Assembly: GCF_019112545.1 (NCBI RefSeq) | Contig: NW_025064882.1 | Coordinates: 696,928-760,927 of the forward strand | Reading direction: 5' to 3' | From: Guyanagaster necrorhizus | Lineage: Eukaryota; Basidiomycota; Agaricomycetes; Agaricales; Physalacriaceae | DNA length: 64,000 bases | Shown here: positions 15,132 to 26,080 of the stretch, piece after piece | Position numbering within the stretch: position 1 is the stretch's first letter | Layout of the letters: every line of letters begins with the position of its first letter | Made by a program: the position numbers and the translations under genes | Notes under the pieces: generated by a model | Databases searched by the model: none | What the model was told of the DNA's origin: nothing | What the model saw: the letters and a program-made list of their open reading frames with translations, nothing else

Positions 15132-16269
15132 CTTAAAAGGAGCCCATCACGTGTCCCAGGACCCAAGTTCATCATGTTGCAGGATTATTGCGTACCCGAG
15201 ACTATGCCATTCGATCACTTCTTGGCTTCATATTGCTCAGGGTGAGCGCAAACGTGCAGTAAGTCGTTACATACCCAGGGCAAGCTAGTTCCCACCCCAT
15301 CCACTTTTCGGCCTAAATGGATTTGAATTCCGCTGGAATTCCGCAGTGACTTAAGGTCGGCGCCCTTAAGTGGCCTCAACGGTTCTCAAAGTTTATTTCA
15401 TATCGTGATTCTCCTCTTCATCCTGGCCCATCTCGTCAGATCTGGTTCCATTTCGTACAAAATAAGTACCTATGTTTTCCCAGTCCTTTAGCCATCAACG
15501 TGCGCGCCTGTAATATTCAAGGTGTCACTTGTGCCTGCGCGTAATCTTCCCAGCTGTGTTTCAAGTGCAGTACGTTGGTCCTGCCTAGAATCCTCACAGG
15601 ACAGGACTACAGATAGCGCCAGTTCCGATTCTGGGAGAAACATGGCTTGTGGTTCGGCAGTAACTTTTCAGTGCTTCCTACGAGTGGGCCGACTTTATTA
15701 ACGATCAGACGCCGATGTTCTGTATTGACGGCAAAATCGCCGTCAGGACGATCAAAGCATCGAAACTGTCATAAGACACGAGTATGTTGTAATTCTGTGA
15801 AGTGAGTTGTCGTTATTGTGACCATGATCGCGCCTCAAGCCCTTGATGTCTTCTCTTGTTTCCCACACCAGATGGCGCGGGGGTTGGAGCAGGATTAAGA
15901 TAGCCAGGAACGTCAGCAAAAAATGTATGATCCATACCCCAAACCGATAAACTGAGAAGCAGCGAAAGCATCAGCAAGAATTCTAATAAAAGCAAACTGT
16001 TCAAGGAAATCTTCTCGGTTACATGTATGACTTGGAGAATACTCAACAAAGAAAAATTCAACGTGTCTGTTCCAAATCATGGGCATCTTTGCTATCACTT
16101 TGCTTCTCTTGAGTAGACATACGACAGCTGCTTTGCAAGTTATAAACGAGGGACAGATGAATATAGATGGACGCGAGGAAGCTAGCTGATATATTTCTAC
16201 AACAAAGCATGTGTGTGAGCACGTAAATGAGATCGGAGAACCGCGTCGCGACTTAAACCAGACAGCCAT
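15132..16269. other. Intergenic 1.1 kb
   Basis: Lies between the F-box start and the erg28 stop, both minus strand. It should hold the F-box promoter and the erg28 3' untranslated region. The minus-strand frames of 82 and 118 residues here have no recognisable motif or splice partner, so no gene is called. Confidence 0.4.
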
Positions 16270-16885
16270 TCATGAACCTTTTACGTAGAAATCGTACTGT
16301 GAAATCATCCAAACAAGAGAAGTCGCTGAAAGAGGACATCAGAAGGACTATAACTGCACGGCTGTGGCACTCTTACTTGAAACAATAACAGGACTGATTA
16401 GGCCCGGATTGACGGTCGCGGTGCGGAAGATGAGAAGCTCAGATGAAAAATGACCAAAGGCAATGAGATAGGTAAACAGCGTCAGGTCGTATAAGCTGGT
16501 AGTACGGTCAATGGACTAAATCTTACGAAAACAGTAAAATGTTGACAGACTGTTTTTCGTTGATGTTGTAGGCAGCATATGCTCGCACAACAGCAGAGAT
16601 AAGGGTCCATACAGCAAATGTTCGGGCCTGTAATCCGGTCACTACGATCTAATTAGAAACTGTCAGGCATAACACATGGAAATAAACGAACCGACCACCC
16701 GAGGATATATTTTCCGCGTCAATTTGAGCGTCACAAAATTTTGGACCGAGTTAAAAACCGCGGTCACGGATATGAAGAGTTGCCATAGCGGTAACCAGCC
16801 GGCCGCCTGTGGTAGATCTGAAAAGTAATATTAGGGTACAGCAAGCAGCCAGAGATAAGAGCATCGTACATTGTTCAAGGAACAT
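16270..16885 (-). CDS. erg28: Ergosterol biosynthesis protein 28 (Erg28)
   Basis: Five small exons (16885-16870, 16817-16696, 16648-16551, 16495-16377, 16325-16270) join to 136 residues. No single open frame reveals it. The order of conserved pieces is that of Erg28: LPLWQLFISVTAVFNSVQNF, TGLQARTFAVWTLISAVVRAYAAYNI, YDLTLFTYLIAFGHFSSELLIFRT, then SLVWMISQYDFYV. Erg28 is a small ER membrane protein with about four hydrophobic segments that tethers Erg25, Erg26 and Erg27, the C-4 demethylation enzymes of sterol synthesis. Exon lengths (16, 122, 98, 119 and 56 nt) sum to a multiple of three and end at TGA. The first 16-nt exon (MFLEQ) is the least certain. It shares a 161-base intergenic region with the divergent gene at 17047. 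Confidence 0.93.
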
Positions 16886-17046
16886 TTGCTGAAATTTGAG
16901 ATGGTAGTGAGAGAGAAGGAACGGACTGCTGTCACGCCAGCTCCGGACTTTCGGCACAGGGCACGGTATCGTTTCCGCTTATGGCAAAAGCAGGATCGCG
17001 CCCTTGGCACCCTTTTCGTCGACCGTTGTTTCAGACAACGACGGAC
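16886..17046. promoter_or_regulatory. Shared bidirectional promoter region
   Basis: Only 161 bases separate the erg28 ATG (minus) from the preferred ATG of the Ser/Pro-rich gene (plus). If the upstream ATG at 16981 is used instead, only 95 bases remain. Both promoters must therefore lie here or inside the 5' ends. I see no clear TATA box. Confidence 0.5.
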
Positions 17047-20000
17047 ATGTCGTCGTCGCTGTCCATGGCAAGGAGCGAGCAGCAGCGTTCCCCGTCTCTT
17101 CGATCTATTGGGAGCAGCTCTAGCATAGCCAGCGGCGTCAGTCTTTCGCGTCGTCCAAGGACTCGCACTCGTTCTCGAACGGTCACAGGAGGTCAGAGTC
17201 CCCACCCGGACGCCACCTCTACTCGGGCCCAGGATGGTGACATCCCATTTCTTACCAACCAAATGGTGACCGAGCCTCAATCTGACATTCTCGGTAGTCC
17301 GCACGATTTTGATTCTCAACCACCTGTGCGTCCAGCTCGTTCACCGCATCGGCCCGTTTCTACGGACGTGCAGCTATCAGATACGATTGGCTTGGTCGAA
17401 GAAAACCACGAGAACGTTTGTGATTCAACGGGATATTCAGTTGAAGAGTCCCCTGAGACTGCGATGGTACGTTAGCTCGTATATCACACAAATTTTATCT
17501 CATTGGGCACCATTATTTCCAGCCGCGAACGTTGCAGCAGTCTTCATTACCCTCAGATGCAGCATCCACAGCTCCGGCACCTTATCCCTCGACATTTGGG
17601 AGACCTGGTCCAGAAGCAAGCGTGAATGCGCGAGACTCAATGCTATCTAATTTTACCCAGCAAACGGGGACCTCTACCTCTCTGTATCCTCCTTCAACAT
17701 CCACTGTGTCGGGAACAGAGTCGCCGCCTTCTCCCCACTCTATAGTGGAAACGGGCGAGAACGTTGACGTTCCAGTCATTGACGATCTCCAAGAGTATGA
17801 CGGAGACGATGTTTCCTACCGGCTGCGCTTGCTAGTCAAAAATAACTACTTTTTACCACCGGCACATTCCAAACCTTCTGCTTCCGACTTTGCCTCGGTA
17901 CCAAGCACACCCAGAAAGCCAACCTCCCCAACATTCCTAGACCTTTTCCGGGTGGGAAAGTCGAAATCTAAACCAACTACACCCGTGGGTACGAGCCCGC
18001 CACCTGATATCTTGATTCCTGCACTCAGAACAACCTCGGACTCTATAACTGCTTCCGGCTACTCCCAATATGCTCGGCCACAGTCGTCATCCCATAATCC
18101 GCGTTCACGACATCACGGAAGTAGTCCTCAAGGCAGAGTCGTGGTTGTACGTGAGAAGATGTCAGACCTCGTGGGTGCGGCGAAGCAAGCAGAGCAAGAT
18201 ATGAAGGCGCGTGGGGTCAGACGCGACCAGGGATCACACAGAGGGAATCAGACAGTCTTCGACGACGTTATAGATCCGACGGATGCTGTAGACCTTCTTC
18301 CTCCCTCGTCTAAGTATCCATTTGCTGTTCAAGCGTCTGCCCTGCATGGCTTGGGCGTTCATGACTCCGTGGGGGCGGCGCTATTGGCGGATCGCCTTCC
18401 GCCACCAATGAGCCCTGGAATGTCTTCGCTTGATCCAGACGACGATTGGAGAAAAGCTTTACTCAAAGCGGCTGTCGGTCATTCTCTGGATAATCTAAAT
18501 TTGCATCAAAGTTCACCAACGTCTATTGCCTCTCCCATGTCTGGGCCGTCGTCTCCTGCTCCTGTACATATGTTGGGCCAACGGATTATTTCCAATCCCA
18601 TCATTCTGGAGACGGATATAGACACATCTTTTTCGAGGCCGAAATCTTCCCGCAGTCGAACGTCCCGTCGCGGGCGAGATCATGAGCTCTCGCCTTCCGA
18701 ACACCTTCCGATTTGCAGGCCACCAAGCTCTTTACCTCTCCGGGCTGAAACACCGCTTCCTCTCACACCTCTTGCGCCACCTCCGCGCCGAATCATCAAT
18801 CCGCTGTATTCGCTTTCCCAGACTGATTTGGGTGCCCCACAACAATCTCGTCCACCACCAAGACCTCCGATTACACCCTCAGCTGCTCAGGTTGTGCGAA
18901 AAAGCATGTCGTCACCCGTACTACTGGAGTCTTATGAATCCGGGGCAGGCAGAATGTTAGCCATGACTCCTCCTCCGATACCAATGGAGTTGCGAGAATC
19001 AAGGGAAGAGAGGGAATCCGATAGAGAAAGTTCTTTCGAGACAAGTAGAGAACATTTATTGACAAGCGTGCATACAGAGTCTCTCTACAGCGAATACGCG
19101 GAACGCGTTAATCGTTCATCAACATCGTTGTCAGACTACTCGCAACCTTCACCAACTGCTTCAGCGTTCCAAGACGCTTTGAACAGCATCAACAGCCACT
19201 CGCGAAGCACCCTGTCCCAAGTGTCTATCGCTGAGCAACCTGGGATTCTCAGTCGAGCTAGCACTGTTCGTGTACATGCTGTCTCACCTCCGCCACCTAG
19301 AGTCTCTTCCTCATTAGCAAATATTGCTTTATCCCCACCTCCCCGTTCCTCGTCCTTACATCACAGGATCATTCCTCCCCGTGACATCAAAACCACTGAA
19401 CCGTTGCCTGTAGAAGACACATCCACCACTGACACACCGAAGGAAATTCTGGCCCCTTCACCGACGACTCCACCATTCCCTTCGCCCCCTCCTCATCCTT
19501 CTCCCTTGCCAGAACGTCGGCCTGGGGTTTTACCACTATCTCTACATATTCCTTCAAACAATATTGTCCCCGAGATTCAATCAGCCCCGCCACCATCTTC
19601 TCTGACATCTTTTTTCGACTCCATCCAGTCACAGCCAAATGCCATGGACGATCTTGACTCGTCGGACGAGAGCGATGACGAGGATGTTCGAATGAATAGC
19701 TCAATCACCCAACAACGGCCACCGGCATATGTCACACGTACACGGACGACATCCACTGGACGAAGTCATAGTACCCATAAAACACTTCTGATGCGGCTCG
19801 GCAACCATTCTACACCCTACATATCTCGGCCATCGCTACCATTTGGAGCAGTGGATCCCAGACAGCCTATTGGCCATATTTCCCGGCCATCGCCTTTCTT
19901 CACTGAGAAGATATCACGAAAGAGCGGGGAAACTAATCATCCATCGTTAACGTCATCCTTTGATTTCTTTCGATACACGCAGGAACATCCGGGTCCATCT

Positions 20001-20204
20001 TATGCGGACTCTTCGTCTGGGGTAAAGAGCCTGCAGGGTGCTACTCTGAGTGAGAGTGAGCATGCGTGGCAGCACAAGCAACGAGATCAGGAATCTCTGA
20101 GGCGCCTTGATGGGTTACTCATACAGCACATGGAGGCTGAGAAGGACAGAATTAAACGTATCGCATCCAATGTTCACGCATCCAATGGTCAGGTTAAATC
20201 ATGA
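17047..20204 (+). CDS. Ser/Pro-rich disordered protein, unknown function
   Basis: Two exons (17047-17466, 17523-20204) join in frame to 1,033 residues. I do not recognise a catalytic domain. The chain is dominated by Ser, Pro, Thr and Arg with many SP/TP sites. A compact segment, YDGDDVSYRLRLLVKNNYFLPP, lies near residue 240 and is the most likely folded or conserved part. PPPRPP-like polyproline runs, potential SH3 ligands, lie near residues 580-610 and 780-800. The C-terminal 40 residues are charged and could form a helix (QRDQESLRRLDGLLIQHMEAEK). Such composition is common in fungal scaffold or polarity proteins, but that is inference. An in-frame ATG at 16981 would add 22 residues. Confidence 0.75.
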
Positions 20205-20401
20205 TGCTCGTATTATATACTTATTACTCGTCGTTTATACCTTGCTTGTCCATTTTATACCGTTTTTTTAACAATTCTATACCCTTGACACAACTTTCAA
20301 TACATGGATATGGACAATTGCATCGATTAAGGCATTTTAGGCTTAATTAATGAGTGGGTACGTACTGGAGATGATCAAAACTGTATTAGCAGATAACACA
20401 G

Positions 20402-21644
20402 CTAGACGAAAGAACGCTGAGTTGTGATAAGGGCTATAGAGGATTTAACATTGCAGACACCCGACAATGACGTCAACTCAGCGCTTACCTTAAACCGAGA
20501 GTAGACTTCGTTTAAGTACTGAGCTGCAATCTTGGAGCGGCCCTGAGCGACGACTCGAAGTGATCCAGACGCATTCAAGGTTGGCAACCTTTTCCTCAAC
20601 TCAGGACCGTAATTTCGAGAATCATCCGTGACAACCGTACATGCGACTGGCTGCGTGCGAGACGCCAGCATCGTATCCAGGCCACCCCATCCTTCTTGCC
20701 GCAAATGAACGTACGGAACACGTAAGATGACGTCTCGCAGGTATGGCGATGACAGAGAAGATAGAACTGCCCCGGCTGCTTGAATAGCGTCCGGGCCACT
20801 GGCTGACAGGAAGATGCTATTAAGACTTGTATTGGGGCGTAAATCGAAATTGACTGTGTAGGATTGTGAGTTCTCTGAGGTTCTGCGATAGATTTGTCGC
20901 ACCTTCGTCTTCGGTGCTTTGCTTATGCAGAAGAATCATAAGGTCTTCCAGCGTGTTCTGACAAGCCTGTGTATACTGCTCCAGAGCAGCACAATGCTCA
21001 GCTTTCACTCGAAAGATATGCAACGAAGAAACTGTTGGAAGGTTCTCGTGTGCAAGTAGCCACAGCATGATTCCGTCCAAAGCCGGGCTCGGAAGGTCAA
21101 GCTTCAATGCGCGGATGTTTGGCGGCAACCGTAAGGCGGAATCGATGTGAAAGCCGCTCTGGTGGTGACCATAAAGAAGGACATTCTTAAGACGCGGGAA
21201 CGAGCAAATGAAGTGGACGTCAGGAGCAAGGCTACGTGACGCCAAGGTAGCAGCAAAAACACGTAAGTATGTAATGGATAAAAAACGGGATGAGATGGCG
21301 TTCCGGATCGACTCTTTGAGGTCGACGCCGTAACAAAATACGTTGAGCGTCGTGACAGTGCCGAAGTAAAATCTTTCTGAGAGTAGGTCAAGGATCCACG
21401 GGGCATCGTCTTGGACGTGAAAAGAGATTTCATTCAAGAAGGGTATAATGGTGCAGAGGGGTGATTCGAGGAGCTCGGAGAAAGACTTCGAGTCTTTGGA
21501 AGACAATTCGATGGTCGAGAAGAGGTGGTACCGGCTCGATGCAAACCATTTTTTGGAGACAAGGCTGCATGAGACGAGCATATGGCGATCTGCATGACAT
21601 CCGTCTATGATCGCGTTGATAATTTCTCCAGGAAGACACTGCAT
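20402..21644 (-). CDS. F-box-like protein
   Basis: Exon 1 is 21644-20903 and exon 2 is 20853-20402, joined across a 49-nt intron to 397 residues. The N-terminus MQCLPGEIINAIIDGC..MLVSCSLVSKKWFASSRYHLF is the F-box-like start common in mushroom proteins. The remainder has irregular leucine-rich segments such as FICSFPRLKNVLLYG and LPPNIRALKLDLPSP. It probably acts as a substrate receptor of an SCF ligase. Without the intron the frame appears broken after NLRELTI; splicing from GACGAAG to TCAATTT restores it through FDLRPNTSL. The extreme C-terminus is uncertain, because a further intron may begin at FKV (near 20490). Confidence 0.75.
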
Positions 21645-22158
21645 GGTATGGTCGTCGTTGAAAAAAAAAACGCGCAGGAACGAGAGCGGGGTTAATATCG
21701 GTGAATCATGGAAGGCGTAGTGACGTACTGGTTGGGCGGAGATGGATCCATTCCACGCGATTTACATATTTTATCCCAGAAAAGATGACAAAATGAAAGG
21801 GTTTCCAGTGTAACAGAGATCCTGAGACAATAAAGCCACAGAAGAGTCAGAGATAGAGCGGAGTAACCGAGTCAAGTACTGCAGTAACCCGGTCTCGGGA
21901 ACAAATAAATAACTGTACTTCACTTCATCAGTGCCAATGAAAAAAAAAGAGAATATTTTTCCACGAGAAACGCCTTGAACTGCCCCGCCCTGACCGCCTT
22001 GAGGCAGCAAATTTTCTGAGTCACGGCGACCTTAACGACAAAAGAGTAATTTCAAAAACAGAGCTTGTTGATCGCCGCTGTTCCATTCCTACCACCACCA
22101 CTTTCTCCGGCTTTGAGAGTCGCGTTACATTTTATCTCGCCTTTTTTTAATTCAGGCT
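21645..22158. other. Intergenic between F-box gene and kinase pseudogene
   Basis: About 510 bases between divergent units. Contains a poly-A-like run near 21660 and a pyrimidine-rich stretch (22080-22150) just before the relic kinase ATG. No coding sequence seen. Confidence 0.4.
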
Positions 22159-22740
22159 ATGCCTTCTAAGTACCCTTTGCCTGACTTCGCCGGTCGCCTG
22201 GTTGCGAACGGTCGTCTTCTCCTTCTGGGGCTTCTCGGTGCTGGTTCATACGGGAAGGTCTATCGCGCTCTAGATATCGCGTCGCCCAAGCATTCCGAAG
22301 AATATTTTGCCGTCAAGTGTATGCACAGGCACAAAAGGGGATCATGACGCGACGACGAGTTCTCTGTTCATGCCGAGGTCTGGACACCCCAACATTATCA
22401 CCTTTTATAAGACTTTCTCCGACGGACTTTATTTGTACGTTGTTCTCGACCTCTACGTGGAGACCTCTACGACGCCATAGGCGATACCCGTCTCCTGTGT
22501 AATAACGACGCCCTTCTCAAAAGCGTTTTTATCAAACTCATCGACGCTCTCCAATATTGTCATGACAAGGACATATTCCACCGCGACCTCAAGCCAGAGA
22601 ATGTTCTTTGCTCAAAAGACTGCACTCAGGCTTTCCTTGCCGATTTTGGTCTGGCGACTAAGATGGAAGATTGTAAACACATTGGGTGCGGCAGCCGTCG
22701 AGGCTGGGTTAATTATTGCCGAGAGAGTCATCAAGAAATG
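22159..22740 (+). pseudogene. Protein kinase pseudogene, N-lobe and catalytic loop
   Basis: The 5' half of a Ser/Thr protein kinase with fungal Ran1/Ksp1-like features. Visible parts in order: the glycine loop LGAGSYGKVYRA, AVKCM with the VAIK-type lysine, HPNIITFYKTF, YVVLDLY, GDLYDAIG, the catalytic loop FHRDLKPEN (about 22576-22611) and DFG (22642-22650), then GCGS. The frame is broken: an in-frame TGA at 22345-22347, a shift after HAEV (about 22375) and another after VLDLY (about 22460). Kinase similarity stops abruptly near 22696, in the activation segment. The rest of the domain lies just to the right on the opposite strand (22794-23179). Confidence 0.85.
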
Positions 22741-22793
22741 AGAGTACGTCCGCTGGAGAGCAATTCCTGACTGGCGGTGCGCCAGCGAGCTGC

Positions 22794-23179
22794 TCAGAGC
22801 GAGGCGCGATCAGGAAGGTTCCTACAAGCCATGTCCCTAACAAGCTTGAGAGCACGAGAAAGGTCCTCGCGTGACAGAAGGAAAGTATCAAGTCTGAGAA
22901 TCGCCTCGCGAAGTTCAGGTAGGGTGATTCGTTCGCCGGAGCGGATGACAAAAATACGCAGAAGGATATCGATAACGCCGGGTGAGAAAGGAAAGCGTTT
23001 CTGAAACAAGGCCGAGTCACGAAGGAAAGTGTTAAATTGTACGGCGGATGTCTTCCCAGCTTTCTATGGATAACGATGGGAGAGCATGTTCACGAGAACA
23101 ATCCCGAGTGACCAAACATCACTTCGTCTTGCAGTGTATGTCGGGCTCTTTCATTCCTCGCCAATGCATTCTGGAGGTA
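22794..23179 (-). pseudogene. Protein kinase pseudogene, inverted C-lobe
   Basis: Read on the minus strand, this continues the kinase exactly where the plus-strand part stops. The order is LPPECIGEE (the APE region), RRSDVWSLGIVLVNMLSHR (helix F with the DVWSLG motif), FLRDSALFQKRFPFSPGVIDILLRIFVI, and ERITLPELREAIL (the conserved Arg of subdomain XI), then a stop at 22794. Two nonsense codons interrupt it, after GEE and after SHRYP. The two halves do not overlap in content, so one inversion inside a single gene explains them better than two copies. Confidence 0.8.
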
Positions 23180-23612
23180 ATCAGCCGTAGAACTTGATTG
23201 AAGAGGGCAGTGAGCATACTTGGACTCTGATATGATGTGCTCCTGAGGGCAATTTTATGCCGTCCTCTTAGATTTTGAACATGTCTATTCACCCATTCCT
23301 TTTTGCCTTCTCTTGGTGGATTGTTAGTCAGATCAGTTACATGTAAACGAGCGAGGATCCCCCCCTGTGGGCCAACGGTGTAATTTTTGCCCAGTGAGCG
23401 TCATTTTGCGACACAGGCATCAGACTGCGCATACGGAAGCTGTATCTAGTCGCCGGAAGGAAGTGAGTCAGAGGCATCAGAACTAAGAAATGCGTGCACG
23501 TGGCCGTCCCAGCTGCCACTAGCTGTGCCGTACACTAGCGTACATTCTGCTTGTCTCTTGGCCATTCGCTCGCCTTCCCTCTTCCTGCCTCCATCACGAC
23601 ATACGAACTACC
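23180..23612. other. Intergenic, right of inverted kinase segment
   Basis: About 430 bases with no coding sequence. The right breakpoint of the kinase inversion should fall near its left edge, and the promoter of the CS-domain gene near its right edge. Confidence 0.4.
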
Positions 23613-25337
23613 ATGGACAAACTCAATGACACCAGATACTATTCCTACTCTTGGCATCAGGTTCGTGTGCAGAATTGAACGAAAGACACTGTCGCTAATG
23701 CGTCGGAGATATAGTCTCACGACCAGGTAAATCCGAGCTTGGTCGGCGCGATAATATTGAAGCTCACCATCTATTCTCACTTTCAGGCCACGGTTCTCCT
23801 CATGGTTCCTTATGATACTCTCGAAGAAGACATGTCGGTAAGCGCTTTGGGACTGGGACGACCATTGCTTGACTTGAGTGTATTCTATGTTAGGTGGTAA
23901 TAGAGCGCAACTACCTCATTGCAGGTGTTCGAGGGCAGGCGCCCATTATAAAGGTTGGTGGATTTCCTAGTCCTTTATGGAGTCTTATTGAAGGATGGCA
24001 TAGGGAAGACTGTACGGCAATGTCGACGTGACGAATTCTGTGTGGCAGCTTGAACCCCATTCGTCTCGCCTCTCCGCTCGAGAGCGAACCACGTCCACTG
24101 CGTCGACAGCGTCGACGCATTCATCCTACGCCTTCGTTTCTGATCCAGAAATTTCCAGCAGCTTTGCGGCGTCCCTTGAAAGCGGTCAGGCGTCCGACGC
24201 GGAAGAATTCTCTGCATCATCACCTGCCCTGTCTTCCCCTTCGCTGTCTTCCGCAGACGAGCAACGTGGGTTTTCTTTCCAGCAGAAACCCCATTCTAGC
24301 ACAGTTTCTCGTGCTGTATCCCCAGGGCGCATCATTCAGAGTATAGCATCTTCTTACTCATCCGTCGAGTCGTTGCATTCCGCTCAATCTGGCCGGTTGC
24401 TGACCCTACATTTGGAGAAGGATCAGTCAATTATCTGGCCTTCCCTTGTCGTTGGACCTGTACCGGATACTTTAGCGCCTTACGTCCGCAACTCAGTCAT
24501 CTTTGACGCGAGCTATGAGCTGGAGCATCAATACAACATGGATCCAACTAGCCTGGTATTGCTTGCCATGGAACAGTTCGACATTCACAAGGATCGGGAA
24601 GAGGCGTTCGAGTGTTTTTTGTAAGTGGCTACCATTTGCGAAACCCGGGCCCCAACTCATTGGCGACCCCTGTTTTACGTCTACGTAGGCGCGCTTGGCA
24701 TCTTTCTCATGCTCCCACATCAACAATGAAGCTCGTGTCTCACTATCTGCCGTTGCAGGCAGAATTTAATGTTGAAGAGTGCCAGCACCAGGGACAAGCA
24801 CCTCGTGGTACCACTACGTATTACCTTCAATGTATCGGCGGACCCAGAGGCCTCGCACAGCTCTACTTGGAAGCTGGTATGCTTCATTTAGATGGTGCTG
24901 CTTCGACCCTCCTGTCTTCTTCACACTCCAGCCTGTCGTCTATCCGCATTCCCGCTCGTGCTCAGATGACTGACACGGGCACGATGACCTGGAAACGAGA
25001 TCGCGAAGCCGCGGGGCAGTTCTTTGACCGTGCTCGTGCGCTGGCCCCTGATCTCGATATCCCTACGTTGCCGCCGCATAGTGTGGTTGACGCTGAAGAA
25101 TTGGAGATGCCCTCCATCGAGCTACAGTATGATCCGGTACCGAACGTTGACTCCCTTCGTCGTCGACGGAAGAGGGACGAGAAGGCCTTGCTTGATAACC
25201 AGTCTAAGGTGGATGACTTAGATTCCACCTGGTATGTTTACCTTCCGGGCCTTATCGGCGCTGGCACCGCCCTTGTTGTTGTGGGCGTCATTGGTGCGTT
25301 GAGCTTTTCGTGGTCTCGTCGTAATCAGGCCTCTTAG
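23613..25337 (+). CDS. Tail-anchored CS-domain protein
   Basis: Six exons (23613-23660, 23715-23726, 23787-23837, 23894-23953, 24004-24620, 24689-25337) join in frame to 478 residues. Residues 1-75 look like a CS (p23/NudC-like) domain: YYSYSWHQ, VLLMVPYDTLEEDMSVVIERNYLIAGVRGQAPIIKGRLY, and NSVWQLE. A Ser-rich linker follows. The centre (about 235-380) is helical and may contain TPR-like repeats (EEAFECFLRAWHLSHAPT, FDRARALAPDL). A single hydrophobic helix near the C-terminus (YLPGLIGAGTALVVVGVIGA), followed by SWSRRNQAS, predicts a tail anchor in the ER or outer mitochondrial membrane. CS domains usually act as Hsp90 or client adaptors. I know no named homologue with this layout. Exon 2 is only 12 nt. 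Confidence 0.8.
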
Positions 25338-26080
25338 ATGATATACCTTTTGTAATTTTCCTTTGTTTTCCTATGTAGAATCCGTGTATTGTATAACTCT
25401 AGTCAATCCTTGTTGCTTTGTTTTGGAACTAAACATACGGTTTCCATTTCATATTCTCCCCTTGAAATTATATGGACATTGATCCTTTAGCATTCTAATA
25501 TATTTTGTGGTATTGTCTAAATAATTTGACAAAGCTCTCTCCACAGGAGGAAAGAAAGGGATGGAGAAGATGATGAAAGTCCAGACATGAAAGGCAAGAA
25601 AGCAAACCTAGGTACAAAAGGAGCGATAGTGGGACCGATGATCTCGAGCTAGTAGATGTCCGTGATATCGCCTTGAGCTTCTTCACCATCTTCGTCTGGG
25701 AGGCGCGAACATGGCGGTATTACAAGGCGCCCGATGGCGAGAGGCTGGCTCCGTCTCCAGGGTAGCATCCAGTTGAGGAATCAATACAGTATCGTTCAGC
25801 GACGCGAAAGGATCTTTTTGCATCTTGCGCTGACACGGTGTCAGATGACAATAGAGAGAGGTGAAATAGCCATTGACAACTTTAATCCGCGAGCAAGAGA
25901 TCAGTATCAGGGATGAAGAACATCTCCATCTTGGAGCTCGGGAAGTGTTATTCGAAGGAGAGGGTCAAGAACGGCGGCTCTGGGTGAGATAGGAAGTGTG
26001 CGTCTGAAGTATAGAACAAACTTCCACAGTCCAAGTGCAATGATGCACGTGATCGTTAGTGAATCTTCCTCCTGTCCGCA
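25338..26080. other. Intergenic 740 bases
   Basis: 3' region of the CS-domain gene and promoter of the thiamine pyrophosphokinase gene. Small frames on both strands have no motif. No gene called. Confidence 0.4.

Noticed and set aside
16831..17319. 162-residue minus-strand frame between erg28 and the Ser/Pro gene
   Set aside because: Arg-rich mirror of the Ser/Pro-rich exon; the region is better explained by erg28 exon 1 and the divergent gene.
20854..20902. Apparent frameshift in the F-box protein after NLRELTI
   Set aside because: A 49-nt gt..ag intron removes the region and leaves an uninterrupted protein.
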